The notes: generated from the letters alone by a model not told the origin. DNA of 64,000 bases from Methylocystis heyeri (GCF_004802635.2 NZ_CP046052.1:310001-374000), one strand, 5' to 3'; shown: positions 8,782 to 16,043, numbered from the stretch's first letter. A program made the numbers and translations.

Positions 8782-8829
8782 CGCGGGGGCTTGCGGAGCA
8801 TCCTCATGAACACTGAAAAAGCCCCCGCG
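8782..8829 (+). promoter_or_regulatory. Hairpin enclosing a start codon
   Basis: Perfect 11-bp stem (CGCGGGGGCTT with AAGCCCCCGCG) and a loop of 26 nt that contains the GGAG and ATG of the next small reading frame. It could be a terminator of the membrane-protein operon or a structure exposing or hiding the start. Confidence 0.5.
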
Positions 8830-8988
8830 TCCGGCCGTTTTGCGCAGGCCGGCGAAGCCGCCGCGCGTGAGCATCGCGAATTGCAAAAGCACGTCGAGGA
8901 AATCGCTCCCGCCTTCGTGTTTCTGGCGGCGCCGGCCTGCTCGAGCTACATCACGGGCGAGATCCTGCCGATCGTCGGGGGCTACTGA
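8806..8988 (+). pseudogene. Short chimeric frame ending in an SDR-oxidoreductase tail
   Basis: A 60-codon frame. The first half (to about residue 31) is an Ala/Glu-rich stretch I do not recognise. The rest, EEIAPAFVFLAAPACSSYITGEILPIVGGY, split here as EEIAPAFVFLAAP and SSYITGEILPIVGGY, is the C-terminal end of a short-chain dehydrogenase of the YghA/YhdF type, which is normally about 280-330 aa long. The NAD-binding domain and catalytic Tyr-Lys are absent, so no SDR activity is possible. The likely origin is a deletion that joined the 3' end of an SDR gene to other coding sequence. It may still be translated as a small protein. Its TGA lies 2 bp before the next ATG. Confidence 0.62.
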
Positions 8989-8990
8989 AA

Positions 8991-9536
8991 ATGCCTCCCC
9001 GCAAGATCATGATCATCCGTCACGGCGAAAAGCCGCTCGCCGGAGAGCGTGGGGTCGATCGGTTCGGAGAGCAAAGCGAATTCTCGCTGAGCGTGCGGGG
9101 ATGGCAGCGCGCCGGCGCGCTCGCGCGGTTCTTTGCGCCGCTGCACGACCGTTTCGCGCATGATCTCATCGCGCGTCCGGGAGCGATCGTCGCCGCCGGC
9201 GTCGGAGAGGACAGCCAGAGCAGGCGGCACATCGAAACCGCGGGGCCGCTGTCAGCGCTGCTCGGCGTCGCGGTGGAGGACTGCTTTCTCAAACACCAGA
9301 CGTCGCAAGCAGCCGAATATGTTCTCGGCCTTTCCGGCGTGGCGCTCATGGTCTGGGAGCACAAGAAGATCGCGGAACTCGTCGAAGTCCTTACCGGCGG
9401 AGCGGTGAAGCCGCATCCCTGGCCGGAAAACAGATTCGATATCGTGCTCATTCTCGACGATGTGGATGGCGAATGGCGCTTTTCTCAGATTCCCGAACTT
9501 CTGTTGGCGGGCGATCTGGAGGGCGGTCTGGATTAG
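8991..9536 (+). CDS. Histidine phosphatase superfamily protein
   Basis: Protein of 181 aa with the phosphatase/mutase signature near the N-terminus (KIMIIRHGEKP, RHGE at 10-13) and a following VRGWQRAGALARFF helix, as in branch-1 members. The second catalytic His is probably in VWEHKKI (VALMVWEHKKIAELV). The substrate is unknown; the family includes phosphoglycerate mutases, SixA and broad phosphatases. It starts right after the SDR remnant, possibly replacing an old operon partner. The TAG stop is part of a dispersed repeat. Confidence 0.72.
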   Translation: MPPRKIMIIRHGEKPLAGERGVDRFGEQSEFSLSVRGWQRAGALARFFAPLHDRFAHDLIARPGAIVAAGVGEDSQSRRHIETAGPLSALLGVAVEDCFLKHQTSQAAEYVLGLSGVALMVWEHKKIAELVEVLTGGAVKPHPWPENRFDIVLILDDVDGEWRFSQIPELLLAGDLEGGLD

Positions 9537-9597
9537 AGCTTGCTCCGAAAAAGCTGCGAAGCGGTTTTTGGAAAAAGAACCTGATTGAGCAAAATCC
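9534..9597. repeat. Dispersed palindromic repeat copy
   Basis: Diverged copy of the 4-kb repeat: TAGAGCTTGCTCC-AAAAAGCTGCGAAGCGG-TTTTTGG-AAAAAGAAC. It starts at the stop codon of the histidine phosphatase gene. Confidence 0.8.
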
Positions 9598-10104
9598 TAA
9601 AACATGTTCGACCGTGGCTGCACCGAAGGCGCCAGACGGATTCTCCTCCATTTGCGGTGGAAAATGAGCCGCGTCGCGCCCGGCGCGCGGCGATCTTCGA
9701 CAGGGAATCCGAACGCGCAGCGAATGTCTATCGCCTCGTCCTCTCTGGAAGCCTCGATCAGCCTTAAGTACAAACCCCAGCATTATGAAGCGCTTGTCGT
9801 AAAACATCTTTCGCCTATCTACATTTCACGAAAGCTTATTTGGTCTTTGAAGCTGCGGAGACGGGAAGAGAGCAGGATAATCGGCGATCGGCCAGAGCGT
9901 TTTCCGGCCGGATGGAACCATCCGGTCGATAAGAAATCGCTCGAGACGAGAGATTGGAGCGCATGCTCAATAGTAGAGCTCCGGATCGCCATTGCCGCCA
10001 CGACTGTCGCCCGACGACGAAAAGCAGCAAAGGAGACGAGCGATCGGCGCGAAGGTGGCGACGAGCCTTTTCGCCCCGACGATTCCCGCGATAGAGAGGC
10101 GAAA
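9598..10104. other. Gene-poor stretch with a degenerate repeat
   Basis: About 500 bp without a credible gene. Open frames here have no recognisable motif and no good ribosome site. Near 9894-9950 a segment GAGCGTTTTCCGGCCGGATGG...CATCCGG...GAAATCGCTC looks like a degraded member of the GAGCGTTTCCAGCCG repeat subtype seen at 18.2 and 34.1 kb. I see nothing else. Confidence 0.45.
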
Positions 10105-10414
10105 ATGCCAACCGATCTCGACACCCACCGCGCTCCGCGTCCGGAGCCACGGCCGAAGCTCGAACTGCCTCCGATCGTCCGGGACTATCTGGAGAATGTG
10201 AGGGGCGCCCCGGAAATGAACCGCGGCCTCGGATTACCTCGATTCCCTATGGGGGCAGGCGAGCGATTTCGCCAAGCGCAACGGCGTCGATTGTCCGGTG
10301 CACAAGGAGGAAGTGGATGCGCTTCGCGACCTCATCGAGCGTCAGGGCGACTATGTGCCGCCGCGCGGGACTTTCCCCCCGCCGAGAACCGGCTGGCGCG
10401 GATGGCGTCACTGA
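10105..10414 (+). pseudogene. Frameshifted small gene, unknown family
   Basis: An ATG at 10105 with a GAGAGG ribosome site opens a frame (MPTDLDTHRAPRPEPRPKL..., ...DYLENVRGAPEMNRGL). It loses coherence at 10231. In the +1 frame the text continues smoothly as DYLDSLWGQASDFAKRNGVD, then CPVHKEEVDALRDLIERQGD and YVPPRGTFPPPRTGWRGWRH, with a stop at 10412-10414. Deleting one G of the GG at 10231-10232 would give one protein of about 102 aa with GLDYLDSLW across the joint. Either a real inactivating insertion or a sequencing error. I do not recognise the family. A PRC-barrel gene follows 144 bp later. Confidence 0.6.
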
Positions 10415-10558
10415 GCGGGGGGAGCTGCGACCGCAGCCCGTTGCGAATGATGAAACATCGGCCCCCGGCGTGGAACGCGCCGACTCCTCGGGCGTTGTCG
10501 GGGACAAGAGAGCGGGGCTGGATTTACAAACGCTCCGCTCCGGCAAAAGGAGGCCAGA

Positions 10559-10948
10559 ATGGCTACCGCAAATCCGACCTTCAACCTGATCTCGAGCGAA
10601 GACGTCGAGGGCACGAAGGTGTTTGATCCCGCAGGGAACGACATCGGCGAAGTCAGCCACCTGATGATCGACAAAGTATCCGGAAACGTGCGCTACGCGA
10701 TCATGAGTTTTGGAGGCTTCCTCGGGCTCGGCCGCAGCGAGTATCCGCTGCCGTGGGGCACGCTGAAATACGACCCGGGCCGTGAAGGCTATATAACCTC
10801 CGTGACCGAGCAGCAGCTCCGCGACGCGCCCGAATTCGGCGAGGAGGACTGGAAGGACCGCGACTGGGAAACGCGGTGGCACCAGCACTTCCAGACCAGG
10901 CCCTATTGGGAGGAAGGCTCGAGGTCGGAAAGCCAGATGAAGCCTTGA
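10559..10948 (+). CDS. PRC-barrel domain protein
   Basis: Protein of 129 aa in which residues about 10-85 form a PRC-barrel beta domain (LISSEDVEGTKVFDPAGNDI, GEVSHLMIDKVSGNVRYAIM, then a FLGLGRSEYPLPW loop). The remainder is acidic and aromatic (EEDWKDRDWETRWHQHF). Cytosolic; such stand-alone PRC proteins are common in Alphaproteobacteria and are often linked to stress or photosynthetic and RNA-associated complexes, without a defined role. The ATG at 10559 has a strong AGGAGG site. A hairpin follows the stop. Confidence 0.82.
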   Translation: MATANPTFNLISSEDVEGTKVFDPAGNDIGEVSHLMIDKVSGNVRYAIMSFGGFLGLGRSEYPLPWGTLKYDPGREGYITSVTEQQLRDAPEFGEEDWKDRDWETRWHQHFQTRPYWEEGSRSESQMKP

Positions 10949-10969
10949 GGCTTCTTGGTCTGAAACACG

Positions 10970-11000
10970 ACCGAGGCTGGTGCGCGGCGCCAGCCTCGGT
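10970..11000 (+). terminator. Hairpin after the PRC-barrel gene
   Basis: ACCGAGGCTGG stem paired with CCAGCCTCGGT, loop of 9 nt, 21 bp after the stop. It is not followed by a clear T-run. It lies between convergent genes and may act in both directions. Confidence 0.5.
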
Positions 11001-11051
11001 ATTGATGTGTGCAATCTTTGTAGGACTTCCGCAGTATCATGCTTTGCCGTC

Positions 11052-11675
11052 TTAGAAGATAGCGCGCTTCAAGGCGGTTGAGGCCCCGTTTTTTCCCGAG
11101 CCTGGCCTTGCATTCAGTATTCCTGTCACATGGATGTTCCTGAGGATTTTCGTCTTCCTATTGTTGATGAGATCGGGGTTTTTAACGAGGCACGTCGCTA
11201 TCAGCCAGTCTTCGAGGAAGTTGATCGTGCGTAAGGACTTGCCGTTCTCGGGCCGTTTCCGGAGCCTTCCCGTCGACGTCACCATCGGAAGCAGGAATAT
11301 GACGGGGTTGCCTTTCTTGTGGGGGACCCCATTGTATTTTGTGATGTTTGCAGGATTCAAGGCCTCCGCCACAAGGGGCCTCGCGCAAGCTTGCTGCCCT
11401 GCATAAAAGGGCGTGAATCCTTTGCCGGCTCGGACGGCGAAGACATAACACCCGCAGGCGTCCGAAAGCCCTTCCCAAGCGGTTTCCACCTCGTTCCGAA
11501 GGTCGGAGCAGGACTGTTTGTCGATCAGCTTTTTGGGGCCGTGCCTTGTGATGACGAAGGGGCCGACAACGTCGAAATTCAAAATCCTTCTCCCTTGAAC
11601 AGCTCGGTAGGTCGGGTCGAATTCGAATCCTTTAAACGCAGATACGGTGACGTCAACTGCTGAGATCAAGGACAT
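11052..11675 (-). CDS. GIY-YIG-like domain protein
   Basis: Protein of 207 aa. The central part, CGCYVFAVRAGKGFTPFYAGQ (split as CGCYVFAVRAG and KGFTPFYAGQ, about residues 74-94), has the beta-turn-beta pattern of the GIY-YIG nuclease superfamily with YVF and FYAG in the usual places. A later NKGNPVIFLLP-type strand and a NFLEDWLIATCL helix follow. The catalytic Arg and Glu of true nucleases cannot be placed with certainty. The ATG at 11675 has GAGGAG upstream. It sits beside antitoxin remnants and a tRNA gene, so it may belong to a small island. Confidence 0.5.
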   Translation of the reverse strand: MSLISAVDVTVSAFKGFEFDPTYRAVQGRRILNFDVVGPFVITRHGPKKLIDKQSCSDLRNEVETAWEGLSDACGCYVFAVRAGKGFTPFYAGQQACARPLVAEALNPANITKYNGVPHKKGNPVIFLLPMVTSTGRLRKRPENGKSLRTINFLEDWLIATCLVKNPDLINNRKTKILRNIHVTGILNARPGSGKNGASTALKRAIF

Positions 11676-11755
11676 AACACTCCTCAAACCAGGTTGACGC
11701 CATGCCCGCTGCCCCCCCATACGTTTTGCCATCCGTACATCGACGGAGCCCTCCG

Positions 11756-11920
11756 ATGCGCGTCGTCAAACGGGGCATCGGCCTCGCGGTTCGCCTGCCT
11801 GCGGCCCTGATCAAGGCGCTCGAGTTGAAACAAGGCGAGGAGATCGAGATAAACATTGTCGGTCGCGGCGCTTTTGACATTGCGCGGGCGCCGGACCGCC
11901 GAGAGCTTCGACGAGGCTGG
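11756..11920 (+). pseudogene. AbrB/MazE-type antitoxin, 5' remnant
   Basis: The frame from the ATG at 11756 reads as the DNA-binding half of an AbrB/MazE-like antitoxin (MRVVKRGIGLAVRLPAAL, ALELKQGEEIEINIVG, FDIARAPDRREL). After about 52 residues the similarity stops and the frame runs into unrelated sequence and the tRNA gene. The usual ending (LRAFRG.LPA.F.FDR.EANAR) is missing here, but a similar ending is present on the other strand at 12221. No toxin gene is nearby. Confidence 0.62.
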
Positions 11921-12020
11921 GCTGTCACGCACAAATGCGAACGATCCCGACATTGGACAGTTGCGGCGAACGCCTCTGCCGGTGTAGGAGAGCACTCTTC
12001 CCTGCCTGCTGAAGGCGGCT

Positions 12021-12097
12021 GGGCCGGTAGCTCAATTGGTTAGAGCCGACCGCTCATAACGGTCTGGTTGGGGGTTCGAGTCCCTCCCGGCCTACCA
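12021..12097 (+). tRNA. tRNA with CAU anticodon, probably tRNA-Ile2
   Basis: A complete cloverleaf of 77 nt with encoded CCA. The acceptor stem GGGCCGG pairs with CCGGCCT, D arm GCTC/GAGC, anticodon stem GACCG/CGGTC with loop CTCATAA (anticodon CAT), and T arm with TTCGAGT. CAU can be initiator, elongator Met or lysidine-modified Ile2. Lack of a 1-72 mismatch and of three G-C pairs below the anticodon argues against initiator. C4-G69 and C5-G68 plus A37-A38 are the known TilS recognition features, which favours tRNA-Ile2 (reads AUA). Confidence 0.85.
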
Positions 12098-12550
12098 ATA
12101 AATCAATGTGTTGCGTACATTTCCGCGGGCAAAGAGAAAATCCGCACAGAAACGCTCCGCCGCACTGCTTTTTGGGCATCGCCTGAGGCGAGTTAAAGCA
12201 GACTATTGCAGTCGGAAAAACTACCGGGCATTGGCCTCGCCCCGGTCGAATCGGAATCTGGCCGGCAACCCACTACGAAAAGCCCGCCTTGGCCGGGCCT
12301 GCCCCGGCCCTTTGCGCCAGGGCAAGGCGAACCAGATGCAGGCGAGGCGCGTTATTTCGTTTATACGCAAGAGTTTGCGCAGATGGATGGCGCGGGCGCC
12401 GGCAAAGAGGTGGGGCGAGACGCTGAAGTCAGTTGCTCGGAAAACAAGATTCAGAACGCCTGAGTGGATCGGACGCCGCTTGTCCAAAGCGCCGCAAGCC
12501 CTGTAAACGGAGGTTTCGCCGGCGCGAGCGCGGCGGGGTGGGGGCTGACC
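12098..12550. other. Spacer with gene debris between tRNA and Anbu gene
   Basis: About 450 bp without an intact gene. It contains the minus-strand antitoxin tail at 12221-12295 and GC-rich filler (GGCCGGGCCTGCCCCGGCC inverted repeat near 12292-12313). A promoter for the downstream genes should lie at its right end but is not distinct. Confidence 0.45.
12221..12295 (-). pseudogene. AbrB/MazE-type antitoxin, 3' remnant
   Basis: On the minus strand the last 20 or so codons before the stop at 12221 read RRAFRSGLPARFRFDRGEAN-AR. This closely follows the C-terminal tail of the antitoxin family whose N-terminal half lies at 11756 on the opposite strand. Nothing upstream on this strand continues the antitoxin. 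The remnant is too short to function. Confidence 0.55.
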
Positions 12551-13297
12551 ATGACTTATTGCTGCGGCATTCTGGTGCGCGAGGGGCTGGTGATGATCGC
12601 AGACACCAGGACCAACGCGGGGCTCGACAATATCTCGACCTTCCGCAAGCTTCAGCTGTTCGAGCAGCCGGGCAGGCATGTGATGACGATCGCCGCTTCG
12701 GGCAATCTTTCCGTGACGCAAGGGGCGGTCAATCTGCTCATGGAGGGGCTGGAGAATCCCGAGACCGGCGAGACCGAAAGGCTCGCCGACGCCCAGTCGA
12801 TGGTCGCCGCCGCGCATCTCGTCGGGCGCGCGGTCAGGCGATCGCTCGAACTCATGGGCGACGCCGTGAGGCAGCCGGGCGTGAGTTTCGACGTCTCCTT
12901 GCTGTTCGGCGGCCAGATCGGCGCGGCGCGGCCGCGTCTTTTCATGATCTATACCGCCGGCAATGCGATCGAATGCACGCCCGACACGCCCTATCTGCAG
13001 ATCGGCGAGCATAAATACGGCAAGCCCATTCTGGACCGCGCCATCACATACGACACCGAAATCTACGACGCGCTCAAGATCGGGCTGATTTCGATGGATT
13101 CCACGATCCGCTCCAATCTCTCGGTCGGCCTGCCGATAGATATCGCGCTGATGCGCAGCGGCGCGCTGAAGACGGAGGTCGCCGCCAGGATAGACGCGAA
13201 CGACGCCTATTTCCGGGATTTGCGGGAGCGATGGTCCGCGGCCTTGCGCGAAGCCCATATGGCGATACCTCCGCCGCCCTACCGGAATCCGCAATGA
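12551..13297 (+). CDS. Anbu, ancestral proteasome-type protease subunit
   Basis: Protein of 248 aa from the predicted proteasome-type protease family (COG3484, Anbu). It begins MTYCCGILVREGLVMIADTR, with Thr2 as the expected N-terminal nucleophile after Met removal, then TNAGLDNISTFRKLQLFE and the conserved MTIAASGNLSVTQ. The ATG at 12551 is set by this family start. In other genomes Anbu is often encoded with a transglutaminase, an alpha-E protein and an ATP-grasp ligase; those are absent here. The TGA overlaps the ATG of tsaC by ATGA, so the two genes are translationally coupled. Substrate and physiological role remain unclear. Confidence 0.88.
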   Translation: MTYCCGILVREGLVMIADTRTNAGLDNISTFRKLQLFEQPGRHVMTIAASGNLSVTQGAVNLLMEGLENPETGETERLADAQSMVAAAHLVGRAVRRSLELMGDAVRQPGVSFDVSLLFGGQIGAARPRLFMIYTAGNAIECTPDTPYLQIGEHKYGKPILDRAITYDTEIYDALKIGLISMDSTIRSNLSVGLPIDIALMRSGALKTEVAARIDANDAYFRDLRERWSAALREAHMAIPPPPYRNPQ

Positions 13298-14253
13298 CCG
13301 AAACCCGCTGCGCGAGCGAACAAGGCGCGATAGAGCAGGCCGCCCGCATCCTGCGCGAAGGAGGGCTGGTCGCTTTCCCGACCGAGACCGTCTACGGCCT
13401 CGGCGCAGCCGCCGCTTCGCCGCTCGCGACGGCCAAAATCTACGCCGCCAAGGGACGCCCGTCCTTCAATCCGCTGATAGCCCATGTCGCGGATCTCGAT
13501 GCGGCGCGCCGGGAAGCCGATCTGCCCGAGCCGGCCATGCTGCTCGCCGAGAAATTCTGGCCGGGACCGCTGACGCTCGTCGCGCCGGTCGCGCCTCGGG
13601 CAAGCGTGTGCGAACTCGCGAGATCCGGATTGGCGAGCGTCGCCCTGCGCATTCCGAGCCATCCTTGCGCGCTTGCGCTGCTGCGCGCTTTCGGCGGGCC
13701 GGTCGTCGCGCCTTCCGCCAATATTTCCGGACATGTGAGCCCGGTGACGGCGGCGCATGTCGAAGCGGACCTCTCGGGGCGGGTCGATCTCATCCTCGAC
13801 GGCGGACGCTGCAGCGCCGGCCTCGAATCGACGATCGTCTCCTTCGTCGGCGAGGAGCCGGTGATTCTGCGGCCAGGCGCCATCGCGCGGGAGGCGATCG
13901 AGGCGGCGATGGGCAGGCCGTTACGCGTCGCGGGCGGGGACGAGCCCATAGTCTCGCCCGGCATGACCGCCTCCCACTACGCCCCGCGGGCGAGGCTGAG
14001 GCTGGACGCAACGTCGCTCGAGCCCGGCGAGGCGGGAATCGATTTTTGCGGCGCGCTGCGCCGCGCCGGCGCGGAAGGGGTGATATTGGATCTTTCGCCG
14101 AGCGGCGATCTCACCGAGGCCGCCGCCAATCTTTATGTTTTCCTGCGCGAGCTGGACGCGCGGCAGATCCCACGCGCCGCGGTCGCGCCGGTTCCCTCCC
14201 GCGGCCTCGGCGAGGCGATCCGCGACCGGCTCAGGCGCGCGGCCGCGAGATAG
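13294..14253 (+). CDS. tsaC: L-threonylcarbamoyladenylate synthase, Sua5 type
   Basis: Makes threonylcarbamoyl-AMP from Thr, bicarbonate and ATP, the first step of t6A37 tRNA modification. The 319 aa comprise a YrdC/TsaC domain (VAFPTETVYGLGAAA, KIYAAKGRPSFNPLIAHV, then a VAPSANISG loop) and a C-terminal Sua5 domain after a SPGMTASHYAPRA linker, which distinguishes the long Sua5/TsaC2 form from short TsaC. The ATG at 13294 overlaps the preceding stop. It lies 1.2 kb after a tRNA with an A36-type anticodon context. Cytosolic, essential in most bacteria. Confidence 0.93.
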   Translation: MTETRCASEQGAIEQAARILREGGLVAFPTETVYGLGAAAASPLATAKIYAAKGRPSFNPLIAHVADLDAARREADLPEPAMLLAEKFWPGPLTLVAPVAPRASVCELARSGLASVALRIPSHPCALALLRAFGGPVVAPSANISGHVSPVTAAHVEADLSGRVDLILDGGRCSAGLESTIVSFVGEEPVILRPGAIAREAIEAAMGRPLRVAGGDEPIVSPGMTASHYAPRARLRLDATSLEPGEAGIDFCGALRRAGAEGVILDLSPSGDLTEAAANLYVFLRELDARQIPRAAVAPVPSRGLGEAIRDRLRRAAAR

Positions 14254-14411
14254 GCTCACTAGAGTCTCTTCATGTTTCCCGGAACATGAAGAGACTCTAA
14301 GTTCTTGTTTTGACGCGTTCCCACGCCGAACCGGCATCCACTTCGGCTGGAAGCGCTCTGGCGCGATTTCTCGTCGCAAAATTCTCTCAACTTTTGCGGA
14401 AAGCGCTCTAA
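14254..14411. repeat. Composite dispersed palindromic repeat
   Basis: At 14260-14299 there is a near-perfect palindrome, TAGAGTCTCTTCATGTT-TCCCGG-AACATGAAGAGACTCTA (17-bp arms). It is followed by the reverse of the GAGCGTTTCCAGCCG...AACGCG module and an end piece of the GCGCATTT/CAAAAG subtype. The modules recur at 18.2, 34.1 and 39.3 kb. It lies 7 bp after the tsaC stop and directly before the convergent Gly-rich gene. Confidence 0.85.
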
Positions 14412-14758
14412 AACGGGTTGGCGCAGGTGTTCACCCATTCCAGCTTCTGGCCCGAGGGCGTATCCGCCCAGATCTGCTGGTAGCAAACGTCCGGATAGGA
14501 CTCCACGGGGTAGCCCGGCACGATATAGGCGCCGCCGCCATATCCCCCATAGCCATAGCCTCCCCAGCCGCGGACGCCGTGGCCGACGAATCCGCCGTGG
14601 AAGCCGTTGCCATGGAATCCGCCTCCGTTGAAGCCGCCTCCATGGAAGCCGCCGCCGTGGAAGGCGCCGCCGCGCGCTTGCGCCATGTCGGCGCTCGCGA
14701 GAAACAGACTTGCCGCCGCTGCGAGCAAGGGAAAGAGGGGTGTTGCTTTGTTCGTCAT
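14408..14758 (-). CDS. Secreted glycine/histidine-rich small protein
   Basis: Protein of 116 aa with a signal peptide (MTNKATPLFPLLAAAASLFL, cleavage near AQA-R). A low-complexity region built from GGGFHGGGFNGGGFHGNGFHG-like units follows, then a Gly/Tyr stretch. The C-terminal part is more ordered (PDVCYQQIWADTPSG..., WVNTC) with two Cys that may form a disulfide. Similar glycine-rich envelope proteins are frequent in Hyphomicrobiales and have no assigned function. The His/Gly repeats might bind metal, which is only a guess. The ATG at 14758 yields the signal peptide and has AAAGAGG upstream. Confidence 0.65.
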   Translation of the reverse strand: MTNKATPLFPLLAAAASLFLASADMAQARGGAFHGGGFHGGGFNGGGFHGNGFHGGFVGHGVRGWGGYGYGGYGGGAYIVPGYPVESYPDVCYQQIWADTPSGQKLEWVNTCANPF

Positions 14759-14999
14759 GGCGTCGACCTCTTTGCGATCCAGGATCGCCGGCCAGGCGCC
14801 AATCCCTCGGCCGCTGGAAGCGGAACGCGGACTGCGCAATGGTCGACTGAGGTCTACGTCGGGCGCTTTTTCCAGGTTTCAAGCGCCGCAGCGATTTGCC
14901 GCTGGCGCGCGCTCTTCGCCAGATTTTACGCGCGCCTCTTCGCGAAGCGCGGCGATCCAGTGATCCCGGATCGCCACGCAGCGCCGTTCGGCCCTAATA

Positions 15000-16043
15000 T
15001 CATGCGGCCAGGGGGGCGACCGACGCTTCGTGCAATGTGAAATCCGCAGTCGCGGGTTTCGGCAGGCTGTTCCATGAGGCCGCTTCATAACCGCGCGCGG
15101 AAAGCGCGCCGGTCCCGGCTGCGGACATCTCGACCACGAGCCGAGTGGTCGGATTCAGCACGGGGGGAACGGCCCAGCGGAAGGCGGCGCCGCCCGGCGT
15201 GAAGCCGTTCATCATGGCTTTGCGCGCTTCATTGTTCTCGAAGCCCATGCGGCCGTTCCAGCCGGGCCTCGGCGACTGCCAGTCATTGGCGACCGTGACG
15301 GGCCCCCGCAGCACCAGGGCTTCGCGCTCGGTGCGCTCGACGACGGCCAGCTCGCCCGGAGCGGCGCCGGTCAGAGTGAACAGCGCCGGCCGCGCCAGCG
15401 GTTCGCGGCTGAGCAGCTCGATGGCGTCCTCGAAAGTCGCGCATGTCTCGAAAGCCCGCCGCAACAGATGATCCGGCGGCCAGCCGTCTTCACGCATGAG
15501 GGCGTTGGCGATGTTGACCGCGGCGTCGTAGGGGAGCCCGACCGGTCCCTGGATGCGACGACGCATGGGGGCCTGGTTGATGACCGCGCAGAAGCGTCCA
15601 GGCGCCATCGCAGTGAGAACGCCCACCGCGCCCGGCCATGTCACATTGTAGAACTCGCCCGCCGATCCTGCCTGCCAGGCGACTTCCACGCCGCGACCGA
15701 GGCCTGCGAATGGCCAGTCGAGGGATCGCCGCAATACAGGGGTCCCGTCCGGCCCGGCCGCCGCCGAGGTCGTGCAAGCGAACAGATAGGACATATTGAG
15801 CGTCAGCGCGCCGGGAAAGCCGAGAATCTCGGATATGCGCTCGAGGTCCTCGACATAGGTCGAAACCGAGCTGCGCAACCATTTCGCCGCGATGCGATCG
15901 ATCGAAGCAAGGCAGAAGTGCCTACTCCAGCGCGGCACCGGCGCGAGACAGGCTTCGCGCAAGCTCGCCGCCGCATGGATGCGCGCACGGGTATGAGCGA
16001 TGGGCCCGCCGGAGCGCACGTCGAGCAAAGGGATGAGGTTCAT
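15000..16043 (-). CDS. Acid-ceramidase/NAAA-like Ntn hydrolase
   Basis: Protein of 347 aa. Around residue 90 the sequence LTLNMSYLFACTTSAAAGPD is followed by G-TPVLRRSLDWPF. This matches the pattern (Cys-Thr-Ser/Thr...G...hgRnLD) around the nucleophilic Cys of acid ceramidase, N-acylethanolamine acid amidase and bile-salt-hydrolase-type Ntn enzymes. If correct, the chain is cut before C90 to free the nucleophile. A later VANDWQSPRPG segment fits the Asn expected in the oxyanion site. No signal peptide is visible. The substrate would be a linear amide but is unknown. The ATG at 16043 has CGGAGA upstream. Single-gene unit. Confidence 0.6.
   Translation of the reverse strand: MNLIPLLDVRSGGPIAHTRARIHAAASLREACLAPVPRWSRHFCLASIDRIAAKWLRSSVSTYVEDLERISEILGFPGALTLNMSYLFACTTSAAAGPDGTPVLRRSLDWPFAGLGRGVEVAWQAGSAGEFYNVTWPGAVGVLTAMAPGRFCAVINQAPMRRRIQGPVGLPYDAAVNIANALMREDGWPPDHLLRRAFETCATFEDAIELLSREPLARPALFTLTGAAPGELAVVERTEREALVLRGPVTVANDWQSPRPGWNGRMGFENNEARKAMMNGFTPGGAAFRWAVPPVLNPTTRLVVEMSAAGTGALSARGYEAASWNSLPKPATADFTLHEASVAPLAA

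Noticed and set aside
9604-10626. A 340-codon plus-strand open frame
   Set aside because: Only its middle (10105-10230) looks coding and belongs to the frameshifted gene; the rest is Arg/Ser-rich noise and runs over the PRC-barrel ribosome site.
11756-12295. An active toxin-antitoxin module at the tRNA
   Set aside because: Neither antitoxin piece is complete and no toxin frame (PIN or MazF-like) is nearby.
12221-13294. A 357-codon minus-strand frame opposite Anbu
   Set aside because: It is antisense to the Anbu gene. Only the last 20 or so codons carry meaning (antitoxin tail).
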